From contig NW_020194620.1 in assembly GCF_002865645.1 (NCBI RefSeq), forward strand, positions 2,239,353-2,303,352: a DNA stretch of 64,000 bases, in the 5' to 3' direction. How positions within the stretch are numbered: position 1 is the first letter of the stretch; every line of letters starts with the position of its first letter. Below, piece by piece: positions 1 through 11,080 of this stretch. Source of the stretch: Hyaloscypha bicolor E (lineage: Eukaryota; Ascomycota; Leotiomycetes; Helotiales; Hyaloscyphaceae). Both the position numbers and the translations under genes were made by a program. The notes under the pieces are model-generated. The model ran no database searches, was not told where the DNA came from, and saw only the letters and a program-made list of their open reading frames with translations.

Positions 1-1
1 T

Positions 2-778
2 ATGGAGTACAATTCAAGGCGAAACAAGAATCTCCTCGAGGACGAGAACCGTCAGTCGCAATTGCAACATCAGTACGCGACCGACGAACGGAAAATCAGC
101 ACCCAAGGCGCTCTGAACCAGCATGAATACGCTCGAAACCAAGACCAGATCAACACACTCAGGAATAAGGGTCAGATCGAAATTGGAACTCGTGCAGCAG
201 TGGGCCAGATTGAAACAGACACGATGCAAAACAAGCTGCAGATGACGCAACAAGATCGCAGTCACAAGATTGCCGCAGAACAGCAGCTGGGACAGGTCCA
301 AAACCAGAACCTGGCAGAGAAATTCCAGATCACCCAGGAAGATCGCCACAACCAGTTGGAAACAGAAAGCAGAATGGGGCAGATCAAAGTTCAAAACCTG
401 CAAGGCCAACTTGGTACCAAGCTGCACTACCAGAAAGCTTCAAACCAGGAGAGGCTAGGCTTTCAGCGACAATTTGACCATCAAACATTGCAGACTCTTC
501 AGACCAAGGGAAATATTGAGAACAGCACTCTTGAAACTAAGGGCAAGATTGAGAATAGCACGGCATATCAGAGAGCGAACATCAATTTGGAGTACCAGCA
601 GCGCAGTGGGAATATGAAGTTGGGGCAGCAGAGGGCATCCAAAGCTATCGATTTGCAGGCTCAGCAAGCAAGTGGCAATATGAGGATTGGGCAGACGAGG
701 GCAACAGAGCAGATTAAGGCTGCAGGCAACCGCTTCCGGCATCAGGATAATTTGAATTTTAAGCAGCTTGGTGGGTAA
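2..778 (+). CDS. Gln/Asn-rich low-complexity protein, probably 5' partial
   Basis: An open frame of 258 codons starts at the second base of the window and ends in TAA. Since the first ATG sits on the edge, the true start and any earlier exons may lie outside. The protein is hydrophilic, rich in Gln, Asn, Arg and Glu, and almost free of Cys and Trp. It consists of degenerate repeats around a GQI/GNM core (for example KGQIEIGTRA, VGQIETDT, SGNMKLGQQRAS, SGNMRIGQTRAT) spaced about 20 to 30 residues apart, suggesting a long alpha-helical or coiled-coil rod grown by internal duplication. No catalytic motif, signal peptide or membrane segment is visible. I do not recognise a named family. The even composition and length favour real coding sequence over chance. 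Confidence 0.7.
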   Translation: MEYNSRRNKNLLEDENRQSQLQHQYATDERKISTQGALNQHEYARNQDQINTLRNKGQIEIGTRAAVGQIETDTMQNKLQMTQQDRSHKIAAEQQLGQVQNQNLAEKFQITQEDRHNQLETESRMGQIKVQNLQGQLGTKLHYQKASNQERLGFQRQFDHQTLQTLQTKGNIENSTLETKGKIENSTAYQRANINLEYQQRSGNMKLGQQRASKAIDLQAQQASGNMRIGQTRATEQIKAAGNRFRHQDNLNFKQLGG

Positions 779-3103
779 GAAAGTTTGTAGCTTGGACAGT
801 TACGGCCTCGTTTACTTGTTTTGGTATTGACTTGCTCTTGACTTCGTTTTACTTAGTTCACGAATGGGAATGACATGAATAATCACTGAGTCTTAACTTG
901 CGTGAATTCGGGTCCAGCGCTGGCAATGCATTAGCGGGTGTAGAATTTACTGCCTAATTATAGGGCATTACAACGATTGAAGCGCTGGGTCACTGCGATT
1001 TCCGGTGCTCAGACCACCGTGTTCCGGGGTATTATTCTTTGTCATGCCCCGCCCCCTTTTTAAGCGAGTTGCTGAGCCAAGCGAGGCTGCACTCATGGCA
1101 TTCCCCTGAACCGAGCTTGGCGCATACAACGCAATAAAACATGAAGATAATTCATCGGAGAATCAGGTTTCAACTTGTATACGATGTGAGAATTCAGCAC
1201 GGAAATGGAACAGGCAAGTGCCAGCAACACCACAAACGAATAATTAAAAGTCTAAAATTATGGTAGTAAGAAATCTGTTATTCTCTGAACTGAAAATTGC
1301 TAAGAAAAGTTCTCTCCCTAGGGATCTAGCGTGCCAGCATATTGGACACTGCTCCTTCCTCAACTTCTGCGTAACCCTGCAGGGTTGGCATTTTACCCAT
1401 CCGAACTCCCTGTTTAAATGGAGATCAAGTGTGGTGAGTTTAGTTCCCTCCACAGACCACAGCAGTTTAAGCCATGTAACATCATCATCCTTCTTCAAAT
1501 TAAGCTAGCATAATTTCCTTATAAAGAGAGACCGTAACACTATATGCCAGCATAAATTTCCAAATTTCTTGTTGTTTCTCGTCCTCGAAACTAAGAAAGT
1601 GTGGCACAGTCCTGGTTCTTGTCCAAAGGAGCCTCAAAAAACGGGAGTGCGCTGTCAAGTTGGAGGTCCTTCTATGTCACACATCCTATGCCTCGCTACA
1701 GAACTTCTTCGAAGTCGTGTCGACAGGATGGGCAGGAATTTGTGCTCAAAGAGCCAGCGGGTCAGACAGTCGGAACAAAAAGACGTGCCCGGAAGCATGT
1801 CCGGTCGGTACTGTACCTCCGGCCCCTTGTCTGAGAAAGAGACACCATAATTTTCTCGATAAATGGGACGGATGGGTCTAATTTCAGGTAGGGTTTCGAT
1901 CAGGCCTGATAGCACGAGTTGAGAAACCGCAGCGACTCTTCTCGCGGCTCCATCACCAAGGTAGTATTCCCAGTCGTCGGCCGTATTGTTATCGCTTCCG
2001 TCTGCTTGCATGGCCCGTAACTTGCATGAAGAATGCAGTGGTAGCTTGGATGATCCTGGCATGTATAGACATGACATCTTCTACTGTGCTCTAGAACTGG
2101 GGCTCAGTGACCGCAAAAAGTGTGATATATCACTACATGGCTGTCTGGAGTCGCCATGATGAGAGTAGTTGTGGGAGTTTGGTGGTTCTTGGAAAGCCTA
2201 AGGAATATCGAGAACTTTAAAAGAGATGTGATAGTCGAGGAAGAATGAATGGGGTAGCTGAGACAAAGAGATCCACGTCCTGTGCCATATAAAAGAGATA
2301 ATATAAAACTGTTGTTCAGAAAATGAAGGCAAGAGGCAATGCAATACAACCGCTCATGAGAATAAAGGACACAATGATCTGGCGGGTTATAGAGTTAGTG
2401 AAATCCCTGTCAAAGAAATCAAATAAACCACAGCAGAGGGAGTGTCGTACGGGTACGGGTACTAGGCTTAGCTCAACTTACTCAGCAGCTCCCCTTTATT
2501 TAGCTAGACCAGAAGCTCCCTCAGAGCTTCTTTTAATCAGACAACCATTTATGCAAATAACTGTTCCTTACTCTCTGCAATAGGGAGGAAGGTTCCTTTT
2601 TGACACAAAAGTTATGGAATTCGACTTGTTCTCAACTTGGGGGCGCGAATAATACACAGTTAAGAGTGCAAAGGTCGGGATCACTCGAGTATGTTCTACA
2701 TTATTTAGCTATACTCAGCCAAAGATGCAGCAAAAGATGGAAATTAAAAAAAGTTATTGGCGACGTACCGCATGGGGGGGATTCATGTTGAAATGAAGCT
2801 TGAATTGTTGTGTTTTTCTAGGAAAGCTCCAGCTTCCTTAAAACTCTGGAAATTACATCCCCACTTAAAAGTGGACCACAGAGCGCACAGCCCCTGATTT
2901 TCAATAATCCATGGAGTGTTTTGTAGTAAATAGCTATGAGCTTAGAATTTATTAACTGAGAGGGTCTGCCACAGGGTTAGTTGGTGTTTTTAGTTCTACA
3001 TTGCTTACAATGTTGCGACATTTTCTCCTCAAGTCTGCAATTTGACAGTGCTACACGAAGGATGACTGATCGGCCTAGAAGAAAATTTCTTAAGGTTGAG
3101 GGG
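779..3103. other. Intergenic stretch with only weak reading frames
   Basis: About 2.3 kb between the Gln-rich frame and the small Cys/His gene. It holds short overlapping frames on both strands without family resemblance. The longest is a 140-codon minus frame at 1655-2077, listed separately. A G7 run lies near 2774. I see no RNA gene or mobile element here. Confidence 0.5.
1655..2077 (-). CDS. Hypothetical 140-codon open frame
   Basis: An isolated minus-strand frame of 140 codons. The middle part (DDWEYYLGDGAARRVAAVSQ and the following acidic/aromatic stretch) has protein-like composition, and a CSDCL cysteine pair follows. There is no recognisable domain, and the ends may be wrong if introns are present. 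It could be one exon of a larger gene, a relic, or chance. I keep it only because nothing else occupies the region. Confidence 0.2.
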   Translation of the reverse strand: MSCLYMPGSSKLPLHSSCKLRAMQADGSDNNTADDWEYYLGDGAARRVAAVSQLVLSGLIETLPEIRPIRPIYRENYGVSFSDKGPEVQYRPDMLPGTSFCSDCLTRWLFEHKFLPILSTRLRRSSVARHRMCDIEGPPT

Positions 3104-3796
3104 CTAAGGCAGTGATTCGAAAACCTTCTCTCGTAGTTGGTCCGCCGAATGTCCTCCAAACTCTTTGAGCATGTGGATGGCACATGAAATACCATCAATA
3201 TACTCAAGGTTTCTCGTTCGCCGGTGAGCTTCTTGTAATAGTTCTGCTTGGGTCAGGAGTTCATCGTTTGAGAACATATAGACAATATCCTCTGGAACCT
3301 CAAGAATGGTATCATCAAGTCGCTCCCGCCGTGCGTCCTGATCGTCGTTTGGTCCAAGGTAATACTTCAGTACTTTTTCCAGATTCCCACGCAAAACCTG
3401 TAGCCGTTGAGCGTTGTCGTAAGTCAAGCGTTTTGGACAAATACTGCATAGATATGCTTCTTCAGGCTCATTCTTTTGATTCAGCTCAGCCCGAAACTTG
3501 TCGCCTCCAGCCTGTAGACGTTGAAAATCTGCTAGGGCTTGGTTTCTATTGCTTTGGGGAAGTTGAGGCGAGCCGTAAATGCAATCAGGGCACTTGGCGT
3601 TCGCTGATCTGTAATGATCGGGCTGATCCATGCAGCCACATTCATTTCTACATTTCTCAGTGGTTGACACTAAAATAGTGTGCCCACACTTGACGTTATA
3701 GAGGAAGCTACTGACTTGACACATTTTGAGGAGTCCGAGTGGAAGATTCTGATATTTTGGGTTGGAGCTGGGGTAAATATTTGGTTGGTATAGCAT
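3104..3796 (-). CDS. Small Cys/His-containing protein of unknown role
   Basis: A 230-codon frame on the minus strand. The first 24 residues look unlike the rest, and the second Met (position 3724) begins MCQVSSFLYNVKCGHTILV, which resembles the start of many fungal hypothetical proteins opening with a Cys-Gly-His element; I favour that start, giving 206 residues. A Cys-rich N-terminal part (CGH, then CRNECGC, then CPDC) could bind a metal. The rest is charged and predicted helical, with Gln-, Asp- and Glu-rich segments and another CSICPKR pair near the middle. No signal peptide or membrane span. The function is unknown. The gene is transcribed away from the membrane-protein gene at 4446, so the two share the 3797-4445 upstream region. 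Confidence 0.6.
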   Translation of the reverse strand: MLYQPNIYPSSNPKYQNLPLGLLKMCQVSSFLYNVKCGHTILVSTTEKCRNECGCMDQPDHYRSANAKCPDCIYGSPQLPQSNRNQALADFQRLQAGGDKFRAELNQKNEPEEAYLCSICPKRLTYDNAQRLQVLRGNLEKVLKYYLGPNDDQDARRERLDDTILEVPEDIVYMFSNDELLTQAELLQEAHRRTRNLEYIDGISCAIHMLKEFGGHSADQLREKVFESLP

Positions 3797-4445
3797 TGAG
3801 GAGTAGTGAGTATCGAGGATATAATTATCAAAGCTGTAAATGCTGGGTGATACATAGAACTGGGAACATGTTCATTTCGCCTCAATATAACAGCCGCAAT
3901 GCCATTGTTCTGTGATAAGAAAGATGATAACGTAGTGAGGGAGCCGTTGAAAGAGTCATTGTTCAAATCTTCCTATTGTAGGCAACAAACAGTTCGTCTT
4001 CTTTTTCCCTCAAAGTGCTCGTTTTAATCTTACCTGCCAACCAAATAAATCTTTCAAGACCAATAAACTGCAGTTGAGACTGCAGCTATGAGTCACGTGC
4101 CTGAGGAGACAAGCCCAATAGCCGAGGCGAGAAAGGGGGGGCGATCGGGCGAAAATGGCTCTTTTCGGGTCGCCTTCCGTCCATTCAGGGATCTTGCATT
4201 TTTTGAATTTTGCAAATCTGCCTATCCAATCTGGCTGATGAGGCTGTAGTGCAGTAGCTCAGCATCGCAGCCTTACTATGACCAAATGAATTTTCGTGGA
4301 GTGTTCAGCCACCCCAAACAAGACTAGCGCACTGCACAGACCAAGTGCTTTCACAGTACTTCATCAGCACCTCTTCAACCTTACACGATCTTGATTCTTT
4401 AACCATCACCCTCCAACCTCCAACGTTCAACTTTCGACCTTCAGC
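3797..4445. promoter_or_regulatory. Divergent intergenic region
   Basis: About 650 bases between two divergently transcribed genes. The last 70 bases before the ATG at 4446 are pyrimidine-rich (repeated CTCCAACC and TTCAACTTTCGACC), typical of fungal 5' leaders and start-site regions. A G7 run lies near 4135. I see no convincing TATA box. Confidence 0.4.
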
Positions 4446-5779
4446 ATGGCCGTGATGAAGGGTCCTGTGGCCGCTCCCGTCAGCGACAGTACTAGCGCAC
4501 CTGCTGCTGTCTCCTCACTCTCATGCGACTGGGCAAGCTCAGCCTCACTCGTGGCACAGATTCAGGCAGAGAAGCTCATCGTACCCGACGTCGTAGCACA
4601 GTGCGCGAATGTTTGCCAGGTTGCTTTTAATTCTACCAGTGCACCTGGTGTAAGTTCATCACGAATCCTTCATCTTTTCTACATTGCTAACGCGCTCATC
4701 AGGCATTGGCAGGTGAAGGAGTATGTTACAATCACTTTCGGGTCAGTTTTGACTGGACTCTTGCTGATACCCACTTAGATCATAATCTCGTACTTCATCC
4801 AAGTAGCTCTCGTCTGCCTCTTCGGAGCTCTCTTCCCAATCCTCATCTGCCTCTTCAACGTCTTCTCATGGAAAGTTGCTATCCGAAGAACCCCACTCCT
4901 CCGCAAGCTCCAGAAATCCGTCTATGAAATCAACGCCTTCTTCAGTATCTCTCTCTTAGTAGCCTCGATTGTCCGTTGGCGTCAGGCCCCTTCGGTCGTG
5001 GAGACTGTCTTGATCTCCTACGTCGTCTGGACTCAGCTCTTGATCCTCACCACCATGCTGTTCGGCCAACTTTCCGATAACGTGATGAACAAGGCGAATT
5101 TGACTTGGCACTGGCAGCTTTATTACTTTGCGATCTGTATCGCTCAGCTGGCCACGAGCTGTGTGGTAGAGGTCCCGCACCCAGGCATCTACCAAGACCT
5201 GGCGAAGCAGTGCCACAGTCAATACGGCTTCACCAATCTCAGCGCCTTACTTCCGGCATCCGAGAAAGGATTGATGACGTTGAAGTGGGACATTATCGGA
5301 GCACTGGGCGGTTTGGCGATTGCTATCATCGGTGGGGCCTTTGCCAAAGTGCTTCTGAAATTTACTCCCGCATGGCTGAGGAAACACGGCGGGGTCACCT
5401 TCCTGATCACCATCCTGCTATTGAACATTACCTCGGCTGTCGCCAACGCTGTTGTGACTGGAAGCCTTCGTGATACCCTGAGAGAGCTGAGTGGAGATCA
5501 ACTTCCGGACAATGGCTGGAGTTATGGCCAGATCACTGCCATTCTGCTGTGGGCTCCGTTCTTCTGGGGAATAGCGAAGGAGACTTTCAGTCAGTATTCC
5601 GTACTTGGTTTGCTGTGGATTGATGTTAACATCAGACAGGGCATTTGAGAGAAAGAGATCTAGTTGATCAGAACGGGTCCGAGATGCAGGCAAAGGGGAA
5701 CCCATCCGCGAACTCGGATGTTGTGCCACCACCATACACCCCGACTCCGAAGAAAGGCGACGCAACACTGCCTATCTAG
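4446..5779 (+). CDS. Seven-span integral membrane protein, four exons
   Basis: Rebuilt as exons 4446-4649, 4703-4720, 4779-5589 and 5640-5779, giving 390 residues. Introns have donors GTAAGT, GTATGT and GTCAGT and acceptors ending in AG, and are 53, 58 and 50 bases long. The second exon is only 18 bases (ALAGEG), and the join gives SAPG-ALAGEG-IIISYF, which reads as a smooth entry to the first membrane helix. About seven hydrophobic segments follow (IIISYFIQVALVCLFGALF, TVLISYVVWTQLLILTTMLF, DIIGALGGLAIAIIGG and others). The last exon supplies a hydrophilic Pro-rich tail ending TPTPKKGDATLPI. If the last intron were retained, the protein would stop soon after GLLWIDVNIRQGI. The N-terminal part has a short Cys-containing outer segment. 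It resembles a common group of uncharacterised fungal membrane proteins; I assign no function. Confidence 0.8.
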
Positions 5780-6395
5780 CCGATCCTAAGATGGCTCTTC
5801 ATTGCATACCGCATCTGATTTATGTTACGACTACTTCTGGGAGTAGAAATACGGGACAAGCCTATCTTTCTCTCATCCTAGGCGTCATTCAGTCTCAGCT
5901 ACGCGGCGTGCGCGAAAATCCTTCAGAGAACTACTTGATTTGGTGCGCAGATCATATACGACTTCATGATACACGAGGAGATGAGAACTGTGGCTGCTGC
6001 TGTGGCTTGACGAATGGGTCTTTGGTAAAATTGAAACAGCTCATGGAGAAGAAAAGAGGAGTGCGGCGGGGTAAAACGCGGGGTTTAGCAGAATCTGCGC
6101 GAAATTATTCACCCATGGCCTATACCTCCGTAGAGTTCGCGTCCGTCAATGAATGCACATGAATTCAGTTAAGGATTGTGCGTTGAGAGTTGTGTTTTAT
6201 TCAGCGATATATCCAGATTAAAAGCCATGACCTTACGCCTCAACCTTAGCTCCTAACCAACGCCTTGCAATGCAAAAATGTCACAGCGTCCTGCCAATCA
6301 GGACGGCGATGCTGACGCCGACTTCTTTGTTATATCCAGAACTCAATCTTTTTCGTCTCCTTTACCCCTTCCCTATTTCTTCCCAAAATGGTTGA
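5780..6395. other. Convergent 3' intergenic region
   Basis: About 600 bases between the ends of two converging membrane-protein genes. A 123-codon plus frame at 5791-6162 has no protein-like character and probably lies in the 3' untranslated part of the upstream gene. Nothing else is visible. Confidence 0.4.
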
Positions 6396-7017
6396 TCATT
6401 GCGTCTTCTTGCCATTCGCGAACTCCTTCTCACTCACAGCAACCGTCGGTCTAGATCTCATCAGCACCATCCCCAAAAAGAGTGAAGAGAACTTACACAG
6501 CAGCAACAATTGGCTTATTCTCATGCCCATGATACGTCTCCCCCATCTCATCCGTCATTTCCTCAACGCCCATCAGCAAAAACGGCATCAAGCCAAACAT
6601 TAACAGTACTCCTGCTCCCAACCCACCAACCACGTAATCCGTCTCCCAGATCCATTCGCTCCAGCCTTTCTCATACATGAAAATCCCACCTGCCAACTCC
6701 GCCACCAACATAAAGCCCAATGCTAAAATTCCAATCGCTAACCTGAACCCTCCAACACGCGGGACCTCATAATTCACGACTATAAAGCGCGCCCAGAGCG
6801 TGTTTACGAGTAGGAAGAGGGGTAGCGTGATGAGTTCGGACTGCGGTTGCGTGAGGTGGTTTATGGGCTGTAAGCGTGCGAGGCGGAAGTATGTTATTAA
6901 GAGCCCGGAAGAGAACGAGAGCGCGAAGTAGAAGAAGGAAAGGCGGATGATGAACAGCGCCAGCGCAATATCCCACAGCAGTTCAAACACCGAAGTGCTG
7001 GTTTCGAAGAGGATCAT
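6396..7017 (-). CDS. Small four-span membrane protein, two exons
   Basis: The main frame runs from ATG at 7017 and seems to end at a TAA near 6493, but that stop lies inside a good donor (GTAAGT at 6496). Removing an intron 6451-6496 (46 bases, GCTGAT branch-like site, CTAG acceptor) joins exon 6497-7017 to exon 6396-6450 in frame and adds the tail PTVAVSEKEFANGKKTQ. The product has 191 residues. Four hydrophobic segments are visible: LLWDIALALFIIRLSFFYFA, LITLPLFLLVNTLWARFIV, LAIGILALGFMLVAELAG and YVVGGLGAGVLLMFGLMPFL. The tail is cytosolic-looking, charged and Lys-rich. This topology matches a widespread group of small uncharacterised fungal membrane proteins. I know of no established function. 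Confidence 0.8.
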
Positions 7018-9513
7018 GTTAAAGGTTGGGCAGTATCTGTGGTGCCACCTATGACTTGTTCTCGGAGTTGGTGTTGACGACGCTATTATCGGCGATTGAT
7101 TTGATTTGATTGTTTGATTCGCGATTTCTGGAGGAATTTAGGTTGAACTGGAGGAGAGAGGTATTTTTGTGCGAAAGCGTGGTTTTATGACTGATGGGGA
7201 GCGCGTCAATTTTGTTGCACTTCATCTTACTATTGAGTGGGCTGACTTGTCACACCACATTAGCAAACGCGTTAGGCACCACGTGAGGAAAACGCCATGT
7301 CGATGAGGCGCTGGAAGTGAATGGGAACACATGACGTATATGCGGTGGCGTGAGTGAGCATGTGAGGTCTTTCCGTAAAAGGCGAGTTTTGGAGTTCCGA
7401 GATGTTTTTGAGGTTGCAGGTTCCCCCTTTTCTCGGCCCGGGAGAGCGTTTGCCGAAGCGAGGTCCGTTCAGCAATAAACTTAGTCGCAAGCGACCACTT
7501 AAGTAACAATTGAAAAGGAATCTTGTGTAGAACCCTTTCATATTTCACCTTCATTTTCTTATCTCGTCTTGTCGCCTGATCATATCTCGTATCACGTGCT
7601 TTCCCATCACTTTCCGCATTGTTGAACTAGCTTAATAATAAAGCTAGGGTCACGAGCTTGCATTGAAAACCAAGTAAACGATACTGAATTGACTGCTGTT
7701 CTACAGTGGTAAGTAGCCCGAATATATAGCCCTGAACGCCCTAAATCACATGCACTAATTACCCTATGCCAGCTGAACCGATTCAGCCCTACAGGGCATA
7801 TTACAGGGCATTCTAGCTATCAGGATTCCAGCTATACAGGGTACTAAGCCCCATAGTGCACAGCCCCACGGCGTTCCGTTCCAGGGCTTACCAAGCTTAT
7901 CAGGGGCCTCAGGCCCCTAATTTCAACACGCATCTTCCGGCGAACTAGCCTCAACCTCCACCATTCTCTCAGTGATCGTTGTAGTACTAGAAAGCAAAGG
8001 GGTCCTCCCTTCAGATTCCAGCACCCTCTACACCAGCTTTAAGCATTCAAACTTATTCTCCCACTCCTCCGTCAACTCCTCAAAACTTTCCGTTCTGCGC
8101 TAGGCCCGGATCCCGACACCAGGAACAAAAGAGACGTTGGAGACCATACCCCGCAAGCCGGCGTTTGCGAGGAAGGGTGCGATACCAAGGTGTACTGGCT
8201 GCTTTGCATGAGGGTAGTTCGACGTTGAGGGTGGAGGGGACTTCGAACGAGGTTCGAAGGGGCCACTGGGGATGGAGGGGTCGAAGGCGAGTTTCTTTTA
8301 TGTCGGATCTGAGGACGGTAAAACATCAAGACTCGTATATGGGCCGAATAATTGCAAACAAAGCAAGAAGGATGCGAGAGCAAATACAGTAAGTGTTTAT
8401 GGAACCAGGTAACGCAGTGCGTGCGGGGGTTGTAGCAAGCTATCAAGCTGTGCATTACCTGAAAGGCGCATGAGGAGTGGCCTGGGCTCGTGATTTCAGG
8501 CTCTCCGACCGAGCGAGATACTGTCGTAGTCAGACCGTAACATCGACGTGGACGAATGATCCACCCAACTCACGCTGGAGAATTTGTAGCGGCGCACAAC
8601 CTCGAGTCTTTTTAAGTATCTCTGGATTTTCTGCCGGGGATGAAGCTGCTGTACTAGAGTCGCATGCGGGCCGGATTGAGGAGTTAAAAGTCGACAATGC
8701 GAAACACAGAATTCGGAGTACAGCTTCACCAATCCACCAAAATAAATCAGTTGGTAATGAAAATGATGCCCAAAGTTTGAATAGCCAGAAATATCCAGGT
8801 GCAGGATGCCTTCAAACCTCGACCTTGAGATAAGGTTTGGTGGCGATTCATTGAAACAGGGATTCCCTTTATATAGTACGAATCTGAGGGGTCCCGGGAG
8901 CCGCCGCTCGACGGAGATCTACGATGTACTCCGATGGCCAAGGTGGAACTTATTGAGGTAAGATAGGGCAAAAAAGACTGCAAGAACAACCATCTTCCAT
9001 CGCAGCATCGAACCTCGAGATTTCAAGAGGTCTCGCAGACATCGCAGAGAGCGTTTTAAGTAAATATAATTCTCCCTCGTGTTGCTGCGCCATGGAAGAC
9101 CCTGACGCCACCCTTCCTGTACATTTTCCCAAACACTCTCTGATAAGATGAATTCAGATCTGAGCATGGAAGACCCGGTTGCAAACCCTTCAGCCTCTTG
9201 ATGATCTACACCAATAATCCAAGCATGAACGGCCAACTTGTAGCTGGATATAAGCACAAGCGACATCCGACCAGAAACGTCCGTGGTTAGGCTTCTTGAG
9301 AGACCGAACCTGGAGATGGAATGAATTAAAAGTAGTGTTAGGTTTTCTCAGAGTTCTGCTAACAAGCTCAGCCTCAATGTGACTTTTCGATTGTGCGTCG
9401 AAGGGATGGCCGGTAACCTAGATTCTCTCGAAAATGTGTGGCAAGGGAATAAGATTATCTGATTCGGTAGGATGGTCTGTCTATCCAAAGGTTTATGCTA
9501 CATCGAGATCCAC
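7018..9513. other. Long stretch without a convincing gene
   Basis: About 2.5 kb with only scattered frames. Near 7750-7850 the words ACAGGGCAT and ACAGGGTAC recur among related short repeats. The minus frames at 8496-8732, 8747-8989 and 8919-9266 lie end to end in different phases and may be remains of one membrane-protein gene, but no family is recognisable. I see no RNA gene or mobile element here. Confidence 0.45.
8919..9266 (-). pseudogene. Possible relic of a membrane-protein gene
   Basis: A 115-codon minus frame with a hydrophobic C-terminal segment (WKMVVLAVFFALSYLNKF). The next minus frames, 8747-8989 and 8496-8732, follow in other phases, and the first of them ends in a second hydrophobic segment (WIFLAIQTLGIIFIT). 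This could be a broken gene, an intron-containing gene I cannot resolve, or chance. The function is unknown. Confidence 0.2.
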
Positions 9514-10447
9514 TTAATGTCGCTGCGAGGAGCGAGCTTTGTTGATATGGCATGCGCAACAAAGAAAAGACCGGCACTCACGACAATGCTGTGAATCAGA
9601 CATAATCTGAGCTTCTACTATTTGGACTTCAGGCATACCTTGCTCCTTCTCCTGGTTACTTTGACACTTTATGGAAATCTTCCATGAGGAGTTTTGTCGC
9701 CTTTCTTTGCACACTGTGCCTGCCTCTGGATCAACGGGTTCAAAGTTTTCCTCGCCCACTTTGAGTATGACCTGCCTTGGATGACCTGAGGGTCCCCAAA
9801 ATCGTCCCGATCCACCGCAGCATACCAATACTACCTTGAGGCTCTTAAACCTGCCAAGATTTTTGCGCAGTTCTCGCCCACCGGAATATTCTCCGTTGCC
9901 AAGGTCGAACTAGCCAGGAATGTAGGATCGTAAGTATTTGAGATGCAAGATAATTTGAGTAATCTGCTCAAGATCTGCAATTACTTCAGGACTCCCAGCT
10001 CCAGATCATATCCGTGTCTAACTGTTTGTTATAATACCCGAGGTTTATCAGGTCTCCACCACGAAGGTCGGCATAAAATGTCGAGTATTCAAAAACCGGC
10101 CGGTACCTCGAAAGCGCGACTTCACAGGAGATCAAACACGTTGTGAGAGTGACAGGGTTTGGGACCTTGGTCTCGGAAGGGCTGAAAAGCCTGCTGGGGT
10201 CGTATGCATCGAAGAAGACGCTCAAAAGTCGAGGGCCTGGGAGCGGGAATCCCCATATCTTTCGTTGAATCTCGATTGGAAGTCGAGGAAACGGAGGAAA
10301 AGTGTCGTGCTGCCGCAATCTCTCGTCCCAATCTGCCTCTTTCAATCGGTGTACGAGATCCTCTTTCTTTCCATCATTCCGAAGTGTTCGCGCGCTCAAT
10401 TCGTCTTGGAGCCGCTGGATGCTCATCGAGGTGTAGAGGCTGATCAT
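9514..10447 (-). pseudogene. SAP + 2EXR domain gene, apparently broken by a frameshift and a stop
   Basis: The minus frame from 10447 gives 153 residues. An N-terminal SAP-like helix pair (IQRLQDELSARTLRNDGKKE, residues about 10-40) is followed by the 2EXR signature FPRLPIEIQRKIWGFPLPGP, the FPRLP-E-R-IW pattern of that fungal family, and later by the CLISCEVALSRYRPVF element. The frame stops after DMIWSWES near 9986. One base out of phase, the DNA continues as EVIADLEQITQIILHLKYL, meets a TAG, then reads on in the same phase as FDLGNGEYSGGRELRKNLGR and LKVVLVCCGGSGRFWG into the 104-codon frame ending at 9514. Order and spacing fit the 2EXR C-terminal half, so I read one gene with a frameshift and a nonsense codon. 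An unusual intron cannot be excluded. SAP helices suggest nucleic-acid binding; the role of 2EXR is not established. Confidence 0.6.
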
Positions 10448-10859
10448 TGAGGCTGTTCAGTGACGGGCGGGAAAAGGGTGTTCTAGAATGCGACGCGACG
10501 GTGGGTAGGGTGGGATATGCAGATCCCATGATCACGTGAATGTCGTGCCCCACTTTCCTATCTCGGACGGGAAAAGGGAGTACCCAAAATTGTATCGTTA
10601 ATTAAGCATTTCGGTCGGTGGGGATGTTCGCAAAGCTTCCATTCAAATTTTGTACATTGGGAGTTTTCCGAGGAAGACCCGACGAGTGGATATCACTGGC
10701 CCCACAGAATATCTCGAGAAAGTCAGTTTTTGATGAAGTTGCCCATGCATTTATCCTCACTGATCAATATCCCTTCGACTGAACATGGTTGCAGGGTTTA
10801 GCCCTTCTTGAATACAGACCGCGGGGAAAAGCCGAAAAGCCGTTCTGTTTCAAGAGACT

Positions 10860-11042
10860 TGTCTGAGGCTGTGTGGGAGCTGCTGTGAAAGTTTTGAGCT
10901 ATTGCCACCATTCGATGAATGGTTCATAAGAAAGCTGTTCCCGGATTGCGAATTTGAGATCGACAGTTTGGCCCAGAACGTTCCTTGGTTGTGGGGAAGT
11001 TGCATTGATGAGAGGACCCGGACCCATTCCTGCTTCCTGTAA
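10860..11042 (+). pseudogene. Possible coding remnant on the plus strand
   Basis: The plus frame ending at TAA 11040-11042 reads with strong protein character: RLCGSCCESFELLPPFDEWF, then a Cys/Glu/Asp segment and a C-terminal SCFL. Upstream, 10640-10790 holds another plausible stretch (SVFDEVAHAFILTDQYPFD) before a stop. These may be two exons or two pieces of a decayed gene. No family or start is clear, and it overlaps no better candidate. Confidence 0.25.
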
Positions 11043-11080
11043 GCTTGTATGAGATGGTGTACGAGCACAGATAAGCCTAC

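Noticed and set aside
5791..6162. 123-codon plus frame
   Set aside because: Follows directly on the spliced membrane-protein gene and has no protein-like features; probably 3' untranslated.
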